Shown: positions 25,901-35,001 of the stretch, piece after piece
Layout: every line of letters begins with the position of its first letter
How positions within the stretch are numbered: the first letter of the stretch is position 1
Assembly: GCF_025465275.1 (NCBI RefSeq)
Contig: NZ_JAODNK010000114.1
Location: forward strand, 1 to 63,831
DNA length: 63,831 nucleotides
Origin: Nocardia sp.
GTDB taxonomy: Bacteria > Actinomycetota > Actinomycetes > Mycobacteriales > Mycobacteriaceae
Direction: 5' to 3'
The notes under the pieces: generated by a model
What the model was told of the DNA's origin: nothing
Database searches by the model: none
The model's input: the letters and a program-made list of their open reading frames with translations, nothing else
Translations under genes and position numbers: made by a program

Positions 25901-26970
25901 GACCGCTCCAAATTGTCGGCGGCGACGAGGCCCGCAGTGGTCGCGGTCCCCTCGCTGAGTGCTTGCTGCTGACGCCGAATCCCGCCGCCCACCACGCGTT
26001 TGACGTAGACGCGACCGCCTCCGCGCAGGAGGGTGAACATCACTGCACCAGCGATCAGCGCGGTCACGGGCGAGAAGACGGCGACCATCCCTGCGTGCCG
26101 CCAGAACTCACCGCTCTTGAACCGCTTCATATCGGCCATCCGGGTCAGCCGGCCCCGGTCGGGTTCACACATCGCGCGATATGTCGAGCCGTAGTTCGCC
26201 GCCATGACGCCGAGGCCGAACACCTCGAACGGCAACCACCACCACGTGCCGTGGACGATGCCGCTCACAACGACCGGAATCGCACTCGCGAAGCCCAGCA
26301 TCGCGGCCAGCCGGTATGCGGCCGGTGCGCCCAGCCGGATGGCGACGGTCATGTTCCCGACAGAGGCGTCCAAGTCCACATCACGTAGCGCCGCCAGGAT
26401 GTTATTGGAAATACAGGCCAACACGCAGTAGCAGATGATCGAGGCCAACGCCCACCACGCACCGCCGCTGGCGAAGATCCATGCGATTACCGCGGGAACC
26501 GTCTGTGGAATGGTGACCATGACCGAGGCCACGATCCCGTCGTCTTTGACCTTCGAGTACGCCACCGACGCGACCACCGCGCCAAGCATGATCCCCAGGG
26601 CAAGCATGAATCTCGGCACGGTGTGGGCGGCGAAGCCGAGCACCACGAAGGCCGCGATCAGATAGACCGCCGCCCAGGCCCAGCTCGCTTTGCGGGTGAT
26701 GATGCCCGCGGGCAGCGGCAGATACGGCGCGGTGACGTGATCGCCCTCTTCGTCGAGGATGTCGTTGACGATGAACAGACTGCCGCCCGACAACGCGCAG
26801 AACAGCGCCAGCAACACAATGTCGCGCGGGGCGTTGCCGCCGGGGCCGGTCGCCTCGGCGGCCGCCCAGCCCATGAAAGCCGGCCAGATGTTGATGTTCG
26901 ACAGATGGATGCGGGTCATCCACCAAGCGGATTCGCACCGCAGCAGGACAGCATGCACGGATATACGCAC
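25897..26970 (-). CDS. UbiA-family membrane prenyltransferase
   Basis: The 357-residue protein has eight or nine hydrophobic helices. It carries the two aspartate-rich motifs of UbiA enzymes, NDILDEEGD (about 68-76) and LRDVDLD (about 193-199), which bind magnesium and the prenyl diphosphate. It transfers an isoprenoid to an aromatic or related acceptor at the membrane. It begins at GTG 26970, or possibly at the internal ATG for MTRIHLSN. No prenyl diphosphate synthase lies in the window, so the donor must come from core metabolism. Confidence 0.85.
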   Translation of the reverse strand: MRISVHAVLLRCESAWWMTRIHLSNINIWPAFMGWAAAEATGPGGNAPRDIVLLALFCALSGGSLFIVNDILDEEGDHVTAPYLPLPAGIITRKASWAWAAVYLIAAFVVLGFAAHTVPRFMLALGIMLGAVVASVAYSKVKDDGIVASVMVTIPQTVPAVIAWIFASGGAWWALASIICYCVLACISNNILAALRDVDLDASVGNMTVAIRLGAPAAYRLAAMLGFASAIPVVVSGIVHGTWWWLPFEVFGLGVMAANYGSTYRAMCEPDRGRLTRMADMKRFKSGEFWRHAGMVAVFSPVTALIAGAVMFTLLRGGGRVYVKRVVGGGIRRQQQALSEGTATTAGLVAADNLERS

Positions 26971-26973
26971 GAT

Positions 26974-28629
26974 TCACCCGGCATTCAACGTCGGCGACAC
27001 GACCGCAGCAGCGTGACGCAACCACACTTCGCGCCGTCGAGGCTTTCCGCTGGTGGTCATCGGCAACTCACCCGGATCCAGCTGCAGCCACCGCAATTCC
27101 GCGGCATCGCCGAGGATGCCGGTCAGGATCTCCTCGATGGTGTCGCGCTCGGCAGGTTCAAGGGCGAACTCCGTCGCCACCGCCACCACCGGCTGCTCTC
27201 CTGATGCGGAGCCAACCACGCACGACCGCCGAAACAGGCTGGGCCGCAGGATGTCCACCAGCTGGCCTTCGAGGTCCTCCATGTGGATGGACTCACCGCG
27301 GACCTTGATCGAATCGCCGATGCGACCCACCACATACAGTTCGTCGTCGTGCACGAATCCGCTATCTCCGGTCCGCAGCCAGCCGTCGACTCGATCGGTG
27401 TCGAGCGAGCCATCTTCGGTGGAGTAGGACTGCGCGACCGATTCGGCGCGCACCCACACTTCACCAACCGATCGCTCAGTCATGGGTTGCTGCTGCAGGT
27501 CGCGAATGCTCAGCTCTACCCCTGCCAGTGGTGTGCCGCAGCTGACCAGCCATCCGGCCCGAAGTGGTTGTGCACCACTGATCTCGGCCTCCTGACCGAT
27601 CGCCACGCGACTGCCGAACGGCACGGCGGTGCGGCCGAGGTCAACGGCGCGAGTGATCTGGCCGGGCCTCACACCAGTGACGGCCAGGGTGCCTTCCGCC
27701 AGCCCATAGGCCGGGGTGAGTGCGGTGAACTTGAAGCCGTGGGGCTCGAGGAGCGCGCCGAATTGTGAAATCGAATCCAGTTGCACGCGTTCCGCGCCAC
27801 TGATCACCGAACGAAGCGAGGAGAAGTCGCAGCCTTTCAGCTGCTCGGGCTGCACTCGCTTGACCACCCATTCGAAGCCGAAGTTGGGCATGAACATCAC
27901 GGCGAAGGGTTGGCGTCCGTATTCGAGTAGCCAGCGCAGCGGCTCGCGCACGAAATCGCTGGGCGACATCATCTTGTGCTCTGCCTGAACAGTGACCGGC
28001 GACAGCATGCCGCCGATCAGCCCCATGTCGTGATACAGCGGCAGCCACGAGACGCCGACGTGGTCGCCGAGCGCCAGCCATTCGCGGATCATCGCGAGGT
28101 TGGCTTCTACGTTGTCATGGGTAATGCGAAGTCCCTTGGGGTTTCCTCGCGACCCCGAGGTGAACTGCATGATGGCGGTACCCGTGTTCGGGGTCGCCAC
28201 CGAACCGGCGCAAGAGCTCCAGCCCGGTTCCAGAGCCTTCACCACACGGCCTGAGGAATCGAACGCAGCGCTTAGGGTTTCGCGGTAGCGCGGCTCGGCG
28301 ACGAAGTGTCGCACGCCGCCCACGCCAGCAATGCCGGCGATGAACGGCGCATATCCGCTGCTGCCGCCGAGCGACTTGGGCGCGGGTAGCACGGTCGGGA
28401 TGGCCCCGGCCCAGAGGAGACCGAAGAAGCTGAGAATGAATTCCGGGCTCTGTCCCAGCACCACGGGGACGACTTCGCCGGATCCCACTCCGGCGCTTCG
28501 GAATTCAGCGGCCTTTGCGCGCACGCCCGCGGCGAGTTCGGCGTAGGTGAACCGCTCCCAGCGCTCGCCTTTCCAGAAGCTGAGCCCTCGATCGGTGACC
28601 GGGCTGTCGATCCATGCGGTGAGCGTCAT
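26974..28629 (-). CDS. Fatty-acyl-AMP ligase (FAAL)
   Basis: This 551-residue ANL enzyme of the FadD32/FAAL group has MQFTSGSRGNPKGL (A3), SWLPLYHDMGLIGG (a FAAL hallmark), YGLAEGTLAVTG and DGWLRTGDSG. FAALs adenylate long-chain acids and pass them to an ACP without CoA. An ACP is encoded 6 kb downstream in the same operon. ATGA overlaps the diiron-oxidase gene. The longer frame ahead of 28629 shows no family similarity. Confidence 0.88.
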   Translation of the reverse strand: MTLTAWIDSPVTDRGLSFWKGERWERFTYAELAAGVRAKAAEFRSAGVGSGEVVPVVLGQSPEFILSFFGLLWAGAIPTVLPAPKSLGGSSGYAPFIAGIAGVGGVRHFVAEPRYRETLSAAFDSSGRVVKALEPGWSSCAGSVATPNTGTAIMQFTSGSRGNPKGLRITHDNVEANLAMIREWLALGDHVGVSWLPLYHDMGLIGGMLSPVTVQAEHKMMSPSDFVREPLRWLLEYGRQPFAVMFMPNFGFEWVVKRVQPEQLKGCDFSSLRSVISGAERVQLDSISQFGALLEPHGFKFTALTPAYGLAEGTLAVTGVRPGQITRAVDLGRTAVPFGSRVAIGQEAEISGAQPLRAGWLVSCGTPLAGVELSIRDLQQQPMTERSVGEVWVRAESVAQSYSTEDGSLDTDRVDGWLRTGDSGFVHDDELYVVGRIGDSIKVRGESIHMEDLEGQLVDILRPSLFRRSCVVGSASGEQPVVAVATEFALEPAERDTIEEILTGILGDAAELRWLQLDPGELPMTTSGKPRRREVWLRHAAAVVSPTLNAG

Positions 28630-29375
28630 CGCGCTGCTCCGCTGTCGCTGGTCTGCACGGCGATGGCACCGGTAGCGACCCCATAGTAAAAGTCCTGCAG
28701 TGCTTGCCACTGCGCGATGCCTTCGCGCACCACGACCAGTGCTTCGGTCTCGAACTCCGGTGCCTCTGTGGCATATTTGGCGATGAGCTTGCGCGCGCCC
28801 TCGGAGTGGTGGACGTCGACCTCACCGTGCACCGAGAACCATTCGGCGTCGTGGTCGCTAATCCCGAGCGTGCTGGTCAGGTGGTCGAACATCTTCTGAG
28901 CGGCGGCCGGTGTCTGACGTTCGTTCACATAGAACGCGAGCAGACCGTATACGAAGTTCTTGTCGCGGCAGACACTCATGATGTAGTCGATGAACCGGCC
29001 CACCTGCGGGGCCATACGGTCGCGGTCGAAATCCGCGTCCTGAGCGCCAATGGCGCGGGCGAAGCGGGCCATGAGCCGGTAGTGGGCGTCACTGCCGTCC
29101 TCGAGGGTGGTCTCCTCGGCTATGAGCTGGCCCATCTGCCACTGACGCACATCCTCGTACGGACTGATCGAGTGGATGGCAGAGAAGCCGCGATTTTGTT
29201 CGTAGGTCTGGAAGTACTTCTGCACCGCCCAGTCGCGCAGGCCGTCACTGCTGACGTCACCACCCAGCAGCGAGCGGGTGAAAGAGTGCTTCACGTAACC
29301 TGATTCGTCGATGACACGGTCGATTTCGGCGAGCGTCGCCGCGACCGGTGTTGCGGTTTCCTTGAGCGCAGTCAT
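28626..29375 (-). CDS. Haem-oxygenase-like diiron oxidase (HDO superfamily)
   Basis: The 249-residue all-helical protein belongs to the TenA/PqqC-like fold. A full set of HDO iron ligands is visible: Glu87/88 in IAEET, His98 in DAHYRLM, Glu152 in YVNER, and His183, Asp187 and His190 in VHGEVDVHH. Known HDOs include UndA (decarboxylation), BesC (C-C cleavage) and SznF/RohS-type N-oxygenases that make N-hydroxy or nitro groups. Here it could N-oxygenate the amine or modify the fatty chain. It overlaps the P450 and FAAL genes by 4 nt. The reaction cannot be told from sequence. Confidence 0.75.
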   Translation of the reverse strand: MTALKETATPVAATLAEIDRVIDESGYVKHSFTRSLLGGDVSSDGLRDWAVQKYFQTYEQNRGFSAIHSISPYEDVRQWQMGQLIAEETTLEDGSDAHYRLMARFARAIGAQDADFDRDRMAPQVGRFIDYIMSVCRDKNFVYGLLAFYVNERQTPAAAQKMFDHLTSTLGISDHDAEWFSVHGEVDVHHSEGARKLIAKYATEAPEFETEALVVVREGIAQWQALQDFYYGVATGAIAVQTSDSGAAR

Positions 29376-30583
29376 CTGGTCTTGACCTCCAGCATCGAAT
29401 ACGACCGCATGGCGAAGCGGTCGCCCTGTACGGGTTCTGACAGCAAGCTGATTCGGGGATAGCGGGTGAAGATGCGGTCGAGCGCGATCTCGGCTTCCAT
29501 GCGCGCGAGCGCCGCGCCCATACAGAAGTGGATGCCCGAACCGAAAGCCATGGATTTGCCTTCGTCACGAGTGATCGCGTACTGGTCCGGGTTGGGGAAC
29601 TGGCGTGGGTCGCGGTTGGCTGCGCCGATCATTCCCATAACCCGTTGTCCAGCAACGAATTCCACGCCTTCGTACGTGAACTCTTTAGTGACCAGTCGCC
29701 CGACGTACTGGACGGGCGAATCCCAGCGCACCGATTCGGCAATGGCTCCTGCAGCAAGCTCAGGCTGCTGCAGCAACAGCTGCAACTCGTCGGGATTGCG
29801 TAGCAGCGCGACGAGAGTGCTGCCAATCGTGCTCGTCGTCGTCTCGTGTCCGGCGGCGAACAGGAAAACCACGTTGCCGATAATCTCGGCGCGAGTGAGT
29901 CGCTCACCGTCGGCTTCTGCCTCCAGCAGCGCGGATATCAGATCGTGCCCGGGCTGTCGGGCCTTCTCCTCGACAATTTGCCCGAACAGTTCGAGAAACC
30001 AACTGGAAGCAGCTTCGGCAGCCTCAAGCTGCGCGTCCGAGATCAAGGGATCCAGCAGCGGCACCAGCGCCGAGGAACGGACCTTCGCTGCGTCATGGAG
30101 GTTCTCGGGCACGCCCAGCATGCGGCAGATGACCTTCACCGGCAGCCGGTCGGCAACTGCGCGGATGAAGTTGTTGTCATGTTCGAGGTCGTCGAGCAGG
30201 CTGTCGACCACGTCGCGGGTGTAGGCGCGCAGGGATTCGACCCGTCGTGGAGTGAACGCTTGTGCAAAGATCCGGCGCAGGCGCGTGTGGTCCGGCGGGT
30301 CTTTGTAGAAGATCCAGTCCACCGACACCCGGTCCACTCCCCCGCCTTCGGTGAAGTTGCCGAAGAAGCGCATTTCATCGCCGCGCCCGAGATTGTTCGA
30401 GCGCAGCAGGTCGTCGAGCTCGCGATATCCCGAGATCAACCACGCGTTCAGTTGGGGATGGAAGAAGATGGGCGAGTGCGCTCGCAGCTTGTGATAGTGG
30501 GGATACGGATCGCGCAGAAAGTCTTGCGTGAACGGGTCGAAAACGTCTGCGGCGCTTCGATCGTCTTGGTTCACCTGTGCCAT
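29372..30583 (-). CDS. Cytochrome P450
   Basis: This roughly 403-residue bacterial P450 has the I-helix motif AAGHETTT, ExxR in ESVRW and the haem-binding loop FGSGIHFCMGAALAR. It is soluble, so it needs ferredoxin; the 3Fe-4S ferredoxin of the operon fits. The ATG at 30583 is placed five bases after AAGGAG. A GTG at 30589 lies inside that ribosome-binding site and is unlikely to be used. It is the second gene of the operon. Confidence 0.93.
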   Translation of the reverse strand: MAQVNQDDRSAADVFDPFTQDFLRDPYPHYHKLRAHSPIFFHPQLNAWLISGYRELDDLLRSNNLGRGDEMRFFGNFTEGGGVDRVSVDWIFYKDPPDHTRLRRIFAQAFTPRRVESLRAYTRDVVDSLLDDLEHDNNFIRAVADRLPVKVICRMLGVPENLHDAAKVRSSALVPLLDPLISDAQLEAAEAASSWFLELFGQIVEEKARQPGHDLISALLEAEADGERLTRAEIIGNVVFLFAAGHETTTSTIGSTLVALLRNPDELQLLLQQPELAAGAIAESVRWDSPVQYVGRLVTKEFTYEGVEFVAGQRVMGMIGAANRDPRQFPNPDQYAITRDEGKSMAFGSGIHFCMGAALARMEAEIALDRIFTRYPRISLLSEPVQGDRFAMRSYSMLEVKTR

Positions 30584-30605
30584 CGGCACTCCTTGCGAAT
30601 AATTG

Positions 30606-31826
30606 TCACAGTGCGACCCGTAGTGAGTTCAGGCCGCGAACGAAGAGGCTTCGGTTCCAGTCCGGCTTTTCGTCGACCACCTGAGGGACCCCGAATCGCC
30701 GGAAATATTCACGGAATACGACCGACGCTTCAGCCCGCGCGAGCGAGGCGCCCAGGCAGAAGTGGATGCCGCCACCGAAGCCGAGATGCGACCTCGCATT
30801 CTCACGGCGCACGTCGAATCGGTCACCGTCGGCGAAGACCAGCGGATCGCCGTTCGCGGCCTGCTGCAGGACCACCACCATGTCGCCCTCAGAAATCTGC
30901 ATGTCGCCGACGACGACCGGTTCGTGGGCGATACGCGAGGTAGTCCGGATCGGGCCCTCGTAGCGCAGCACTTCCTCGATGGCGTTGGGCATCAGATCGG
31001 GTTCGGCCACTAGCGTCTCTACTGCGTGCGGGTTGCGCGCGAAGGCCAACAGCCCGTTGCCGATCAAGTTCATAGTGGTCTCGTGGCCGGCCCACACCAG
31101 CAACATGAGGTTGGCGATCAGGGCTTGGCGGCCGCTGTCGGTTCTGAAATTCGGGTTGCCGAGGACCAGCTTCGAGGTGATGTCATTACGTGGCGCGCGC
31201 CGCCTGTCGTCGATGAGATCGGATAGATAAGCAGAGAAATTCTCGACGGCTCGCCCGCACTCGAGCAGAGCGTCGGCCGACACCCCGGGTTCGAACAGCC
31301 GGACCAGATCTGAGGACCAGCGCTTGAAGGCGGCGCGGTCACCGCCGCGTACCCCGAGAATCTCGCAGATCACCAGAATCGGGACCTCGTAGGCCAATGA
31401 CGGCATCAGATCGACCGGTTGATCGGCACCCTGGATCGCTGTCATCGCGTCGGCGACGACGGCCTCGATAATGGGATCGAAGTCCTGGATGGCTCGCGGC
31501 GTGAAGGTCGCCGCGAACGCCGACCTGATCGGAGTATGGTCCGGCGGGTCGAGCTGCGACATCCACTTCCGCAGCATCGCGATCGGCGCACGGCCTTCCG
31601 GCCCCAGCTGTTCTTCCATCAGATCCCAGTAGCCGGCCTTCCCGAAGGCCTTGTGGTTCCGGACTATCCGATTAGCTTCGTCGTGACCGGTGACCAGCCA
31701 ATATTTATTGGGAGGAAATGCCGAGCTCTGAACTATCCGTCCCAGATCCCGCATTTTCACATACAGCGGCCGAGGATTGTCGAGATAAACCTCGTCGAAC
31801 AGATGCGCCTCGAGGTTTTCAGCCAT
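30606..31826 (-). CDS. Cytochrome P450, first gene of the operon
   Basis: This roughly 406-residue P450 has WAGHETTMN (I helix), EEVLRYEG (ExxR) and FGGGIHFCLGASLAR (Cys loop). It is a distinct paralogue of the next gene, so the two probably act at different positions. The ATG at 31826 follows GGAG by seven bases. Being promoter-proximal, it marks the start of the 30-kb transcription unit. Its upstream region holds perfect inverted repeats that may be operators. Confidence 0.93.
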   Translation of the reverse strand: MAENLEAHLFDEVYLDNPRPLYVKMRDLGRIVQSSAFPPNKYWLVTGHDEANRIVRNHKAFGKAGYWDLMEEQLGPEGRAPIAMLRKWMSQLDPPDHTPIRSAFAATFTPRAIQDFDPIIEAVVADAMTAIQGADQPVDLMPSLAYEVPILVICEILGVRGGDRAAFKRWSSDLVRLFEPGVSADALLECGRAVENFSAYLSDLIDDRRRAPRNDITSKLVLGNPNFRTDSGRQALIANLMLLVWAGHETTMNLIGNGLLAFARNPHAVETLVAEPDLMPNAIEEVLRYEGPIRTTSRIAHEPVVVGDMQISEGDMVVVLQQAANGDPLVFADGDRFDVRRENARSHLGFGGGIHFCLGASLARAEASVVFREYFRRFGVPQVVDEKPDWNRSLFVRGLNSLRVAL

Positions 31827-31945
31827 CAAACAACTCCGTAGATAGTGGGAGCACCATGCCGACACCAGAACATCGACCAACACCCTTGAGCCTGTCTCGT
31901 TGAGCATACGATCGAGACGGTCATTGTTTCCAAGACTAATAATCG

Positions 31946-31959
31946 ATACCCGGTATACC
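31946..31959. promoter_or_regulatory. Overlapping palindromes upstream of the first P450
   Basis: ATACCCGGTAT (31946-31956) is an inverted repeat with one central base. It overlaps the perfect 8-mer GGTATACC (31952-31959). The site is about 120 nt upstream of the P450 start. It may be an operator, but it is short and could arise by chance. Confidence 0.35.
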
Positions 31960-32028
31960 GATCCGCCTATGCCCCCGCAGCCGATCCACCAAACATGAAT
32001 CCCTCAATCGGAAGTAAAGCAAAAGTAA

Positions 32029-32051
32029 ACTCACATCGACACAATGTGAGT
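32029..32051. promoter_or_regulatory. Candidate LysR operator, perfect 8-bp inverted repeat
   Basis: ACTCACAT, seven spacer bases and ATGTGAGT form a perfect 8-bp dyad about 200 nt upstream of the operon start and 460 nt from the LysR start. Dyads of this size in a LysR-divergent region are typical recognition sites. Binding by this regulator is inferred. Confidence 0.5.
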
Positions 32052-32512
32052 AGTTAGCAAAGGTAAGCCTTCCCAAATATCTAGCAGCTTTTTCCCGTAA
32101 AATACCCATGACCAGCAGATATGTTGGGCTGCAACCCTTTTCAAAGACGCCCGCTTTGATCGTGCGCGCCTGCTGAGTCCGGGGCGGTGACCTGGGTCAC
32201 CGCGTGCGTGAGTGGACATCACTGGATCGACTAGCTACCTTTCCACATACGAGGGTACGAATCGGGGGGTTCTCAAGCAGTAGCTGCAAAAATCTTCACA
32301 TCGGCGGACGTCACGGTGCCGATCCTTATACAAACGCGGGGATGGTTCTCTGCATAGGCCGACCTATCTACACGGCTGCCAAAAGCAAATTTATTTCAAG
32401 ATTCTCGCAGGACCCCATGAGGGCTATCCTGCGATTTCGCACGCGAAAGAGATGGTTTCCCTTGCCTGCAAATCTGACATGTTCGGATACTGAGGGTATC
32501 GATGAAATCGCA

Positions 32513-33415
32513 ATGCGGCATCTTCGCTACTTCTTGACGGTCGCGCGGGAGGGAAGCGTGTCGGCGGCAGCGCGCGAGTTGCGGATTGCGCAGCCGAGCC
32601 TGAGTCAGCAGCTTCGCAAGCTCGAAAGGCGTGTCGGCGCCGATCTCTTCTATCGGACAGCGCAGGGCCTGAGCCTGACCGCTGCTGGTCGTCGATTCCT
32701 CGAGACCATCGAAGGCGTTCCGGCCTTGGTCAAATCGGCCGCCGAGGCCGCGGCGCTCAGTAGGCAGTCGTTCACGATCAGCGTCTGCAGCGGCATGACC
32801 CTCGAGCTCGTCGACTCGGTTCGCGAAGCCCTGCTCGGCCACCCGGGATCGCCGCACAGCTCCGCGCATCCTCCTTCGCTGGACCTGCGAGTAGCCGATC
32901 CCGAACGAATGGCGAATCTGCTCGAACACGGTGAGCTCGACTTCGCGATCGTTCGTCTGCCACTGCGGAATCCACGCATGCTGATCGCGCAGATCGCCGA
33001 CGAGGAGCTGGGGATTGCGGTCGGCAAACAACATCCCTTCGCGACGCGGGCCAGCGTGTCCATCGATGATCTGCAAGCACACCGGCTCCTGCTGTTCGAC
33101 CTCGAGCAGCATCAGGGCTGCACCCGCGCCCTGCTGACACAACTTGAGACGCTCGGCTGGTCTCCGGAAGTGGTCCACGCGAACATGAGCCAGCCGATCC
33201 TGGTGCAGCACGCCCTGCATAGTTCGACCGATCTGGTGTCGCTTCGACCACGTTCGATCACCACAACCGATCGAACGCTGTCGTGGGCTCGCATCGAGGG
33301 CACACCGCAACTCCGCGAACGATTCGGCCTCATGGCATTACAGTCGGCCTCCCCAGCCAAACTACTGCTAGCCGCCTCCAACCGGCGCGGCTGGCCACTC
33401 TCAATCGGCAACTAG
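32513..33415 (+). CDS. LysR-family transcriptional regulator
   Basis: The 300-residue LTTR has an N-terminal winged HTH (MRHLRYFLTVAREGSVSAAA, PSLSQQLRKLERRVGADLF) and a periplasmic-binding-like effector domain (SFTISVCSGMTLELV onward). The start at 32513 is the canonical LTTR start; the extra upstream residues look random. It is divergent from the biosynthetic operon and is its likely activator, perhaps sensing an aromatic intermediate. It converges with the MFS gene, with a hairpin between. Confidence 0.88.
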   Translation: MRHLRYFLTVAREGSVSAAARELRIAQPSLSQQLRKLERRVGADLFYRTAQGLSLTAAGRRFLETIEGVPALVKSAAEAAALSRQSFTISVCSGMTLELVDSVREALLGHPGSPHSSAHPPSLDLRVADPERMANLLEHGELDFAIVRLPLRNPRMLIAQIADEELGIAVGKQHPFATRASVSIDDLQAHRLLLFDLEQHQGCTRALLTQLETLGWSPEVVHANMSQPILVQHALHSSTDLVSLRPRSITTTDRTLSWARIEGTPQLRERFGLMALQSASPAKLLLAASNRRGWPLSIGN

Positions 33416-33421
33416 ACACCC

Positions 33422-33449
33422 GCGGGAGATCCCGGACGGAATCTCCCGC
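33422..33449. terminator. Hairpin between LysR and MFS genes
   Basis: GCGGGAGAT and ATCTCCCGC form a 9-bp stem with a 10-nt loop between two convergent genes. No U-run is evident, as is common in actinomycete terminators. It could serve both strands. Confidence 0.55.
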
Positions 33450-33470
33450 AGCGATTACGTCGTTCCGGGC

Positions 33471-34955
33471 CTACGCCGTGGCACCGGCTTCCAGACCGGT
33501 GTCCACGCTCGACGTCTCACCGTCGGCAGCGCTCGCCTGACGTTCGAGCATCGCCGACGCCAACGCACCGACTGCCAGCAGCAGCACCGGCAGCCAGGCG
33601 GAGTCACGGATTGCGGAGCACAACCCGTCTCGGGCTTGGGCTGACAGCTGTGTTCCCGTCCCAGAACCGGTGGCCGCAAAGGCGTGAAAACCCTTGGACA
33701 CCATCAAGGTCGTGATGAGAGCGCTCGTCGCGGCGCTACCGAGCACTGCGCCGGTCTGCCGGATCGTGTTGTATACGCCCGATCCCGCACCAGCCAGTTC
33801 CAGGGGGAGGTTGCGGTTGGCGATGGCCGGCAGCGGCGCCCAAATACAGGAATTCGCCGCACCCATCACCGTGAGGGGGATCAGGAGCATCGGCACCGAG
33901 GTGTCGGGCCGCAGCACCGCGGCGAACCACAGCATCGCAATAGCGTAGAGAGCGAACCCGAGACCGGGTACCACCCGTGGGTGGAGCCGATCGGCGAGCT
34001 TCCCCATGAGCGGGGCCAGCATTCCGGTGATCACCGCCAGTGGGGCGAACACCAGACCAGACTTGATCGCCGACATCTCACGCACGGTCTGCAGGTAGAG
34101 GAATCCCGACAGCGTCAGCCAGGTGATCGAGGCGCCCATCATGCTGATGCCAAGATTAGACAACACGAAGTTGCGGTCGCGGAACAATCGGAGCGGCATC
34201 AGTGGTGCCCGGTTGCCATCGCGGGCCTGATGCAGCACGAAGGCCACCAGCACCACGAGGCCACAGACGATGATGGACCACGTACGCGCCGACCAGTCGT
34301 AGCTGTTGCCCTGCTGAATTCCGTAGACCAGCAACAACACTCCCGCCGAACTGAGCACCACCCCGGCCACGTCGTTGCGTTTGTCGCCGGGAGGGAAGCT
34401 CGGCACGAGCACCACGGCAAGGACCAAACCGATGAGTCCAATCGGAACGTTGACAAGGAAGATCCACTGCCAACCCAGGCTATCCACTAGGAAGCCGCCC
34501 AGCACCGGTCCAACCAGCGAAGCGAGTCCAGCGACACCGCCCCATAGGCCGAGTGCCGGGCCACGCTTGTCGGGAGGGAACGTCCGGGTGATGACCGTCA
34601 TCGTCTGCGGTGTCATGATCGCCGCACCCAAGCCTTGGAAGGAACGCGCGACGATCAGCTCGTTGATGCCGGTAGCCAGACCACACGCCAAGGAAGCTAG
34701 TGTGAACAACACCAACCCGGCCAGATACAGATTCTTGGGCCCGAACCGGTCCCCCATTCGACCGGCTACCAGCAATGGAGCGACATAGCTCAGCAGGTAG
34801 GCACTGGTCACCCAGATAACACCATTGACGTCTGTATGCAGATCCACCAGAATTGCCGGATTCGCCACGGCGACAATCGTCATATCGAGGGTGATCATGA
34901 AGAACCCCACGACAAGCGCATATAGTGGTGGCCACGGACTTTTTTCGTCGCGCAT
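33471..34955 (-). CDS. MFS multidrug exporter (DHA2/EmrB-QacA type, 14 TM)
   Basis: The 494-residue transporter starts with PPLYALVVGFFMITLDMTIVAVA. It carries the family motifs GRMGDRFGPKNLYLAG (motif A) and LGGVAGLASLVGPVLGGFLVD-type motif C. It has about 14 hydrophobic segments. It likely exports the cluster product and gives self-resistance. It is the only intact exporter near the cluster; two other MFS pieces within the operon are broken. It follows the citrate-synthase gene by about 50 nt on the same strand. Confidence 0.88.
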   Translation of the reverse strand: MRDEKSPWPPLYALVVGFFMITLDMTIVAVANPAILVDLHTDVNGVIWVTSAYLLSYVAPLLVAGRMGDRFGPKNLYLAGLVLFTLASLACGLATGINELIVARSFQGLGAAIMTPQTMTVITRTFPPDKRGPALGLWGGVAGLASLVGPVLGGFLVDSLGWQWIFLVNVPIGLIGLVLAVVLVPSFPPGDKRNDVAGVVLSSAGVLLLVYGIQQGNSYDWSARTWSIIVCGLVVLVAFVLHQARDGNRAPLMPLRLFRDRNFVLSNLGISMMGASITWLTLSGFLYLQTVREMSAIKSGLVFAPLAVITGMLAPLMGKLADRLHPRVVPGLGFALYAIAMLWFAAVLRPDTSVPMLLIPLTVMGAANSCIWAPLPAIANRNLPLELAGAGSGVYNTIRQTGAVLGSAATSALITTLMVSKGFHAFAATGSGTGTQLSAQARDGLCSAIRDSAWLPVLLLAVGALASAMLERQASAADGETSSVDTGLEAGATA

Positions 34956-35001
34956 TAACTCGCTCTATCTATGATTATGTCCAGGAATCCATGTCTACGT
35001 T

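Larger units (their letters stand above)
31827..32512. promoter_or_regulatory. Divergent promoter region between operon and LysR gene
   Basis: This 686-nt gap, visibly lower in GC than its surroundings, separates the minus-strand operon from the plus-strand LysR gene. It contains no credible coding frame. Two inverted repeats are listed separately. LysR-type regulators usually bind such divergent regions and control both their own gene and the opposite operon, which is the expected arrangement here. Confidence 0.6.
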
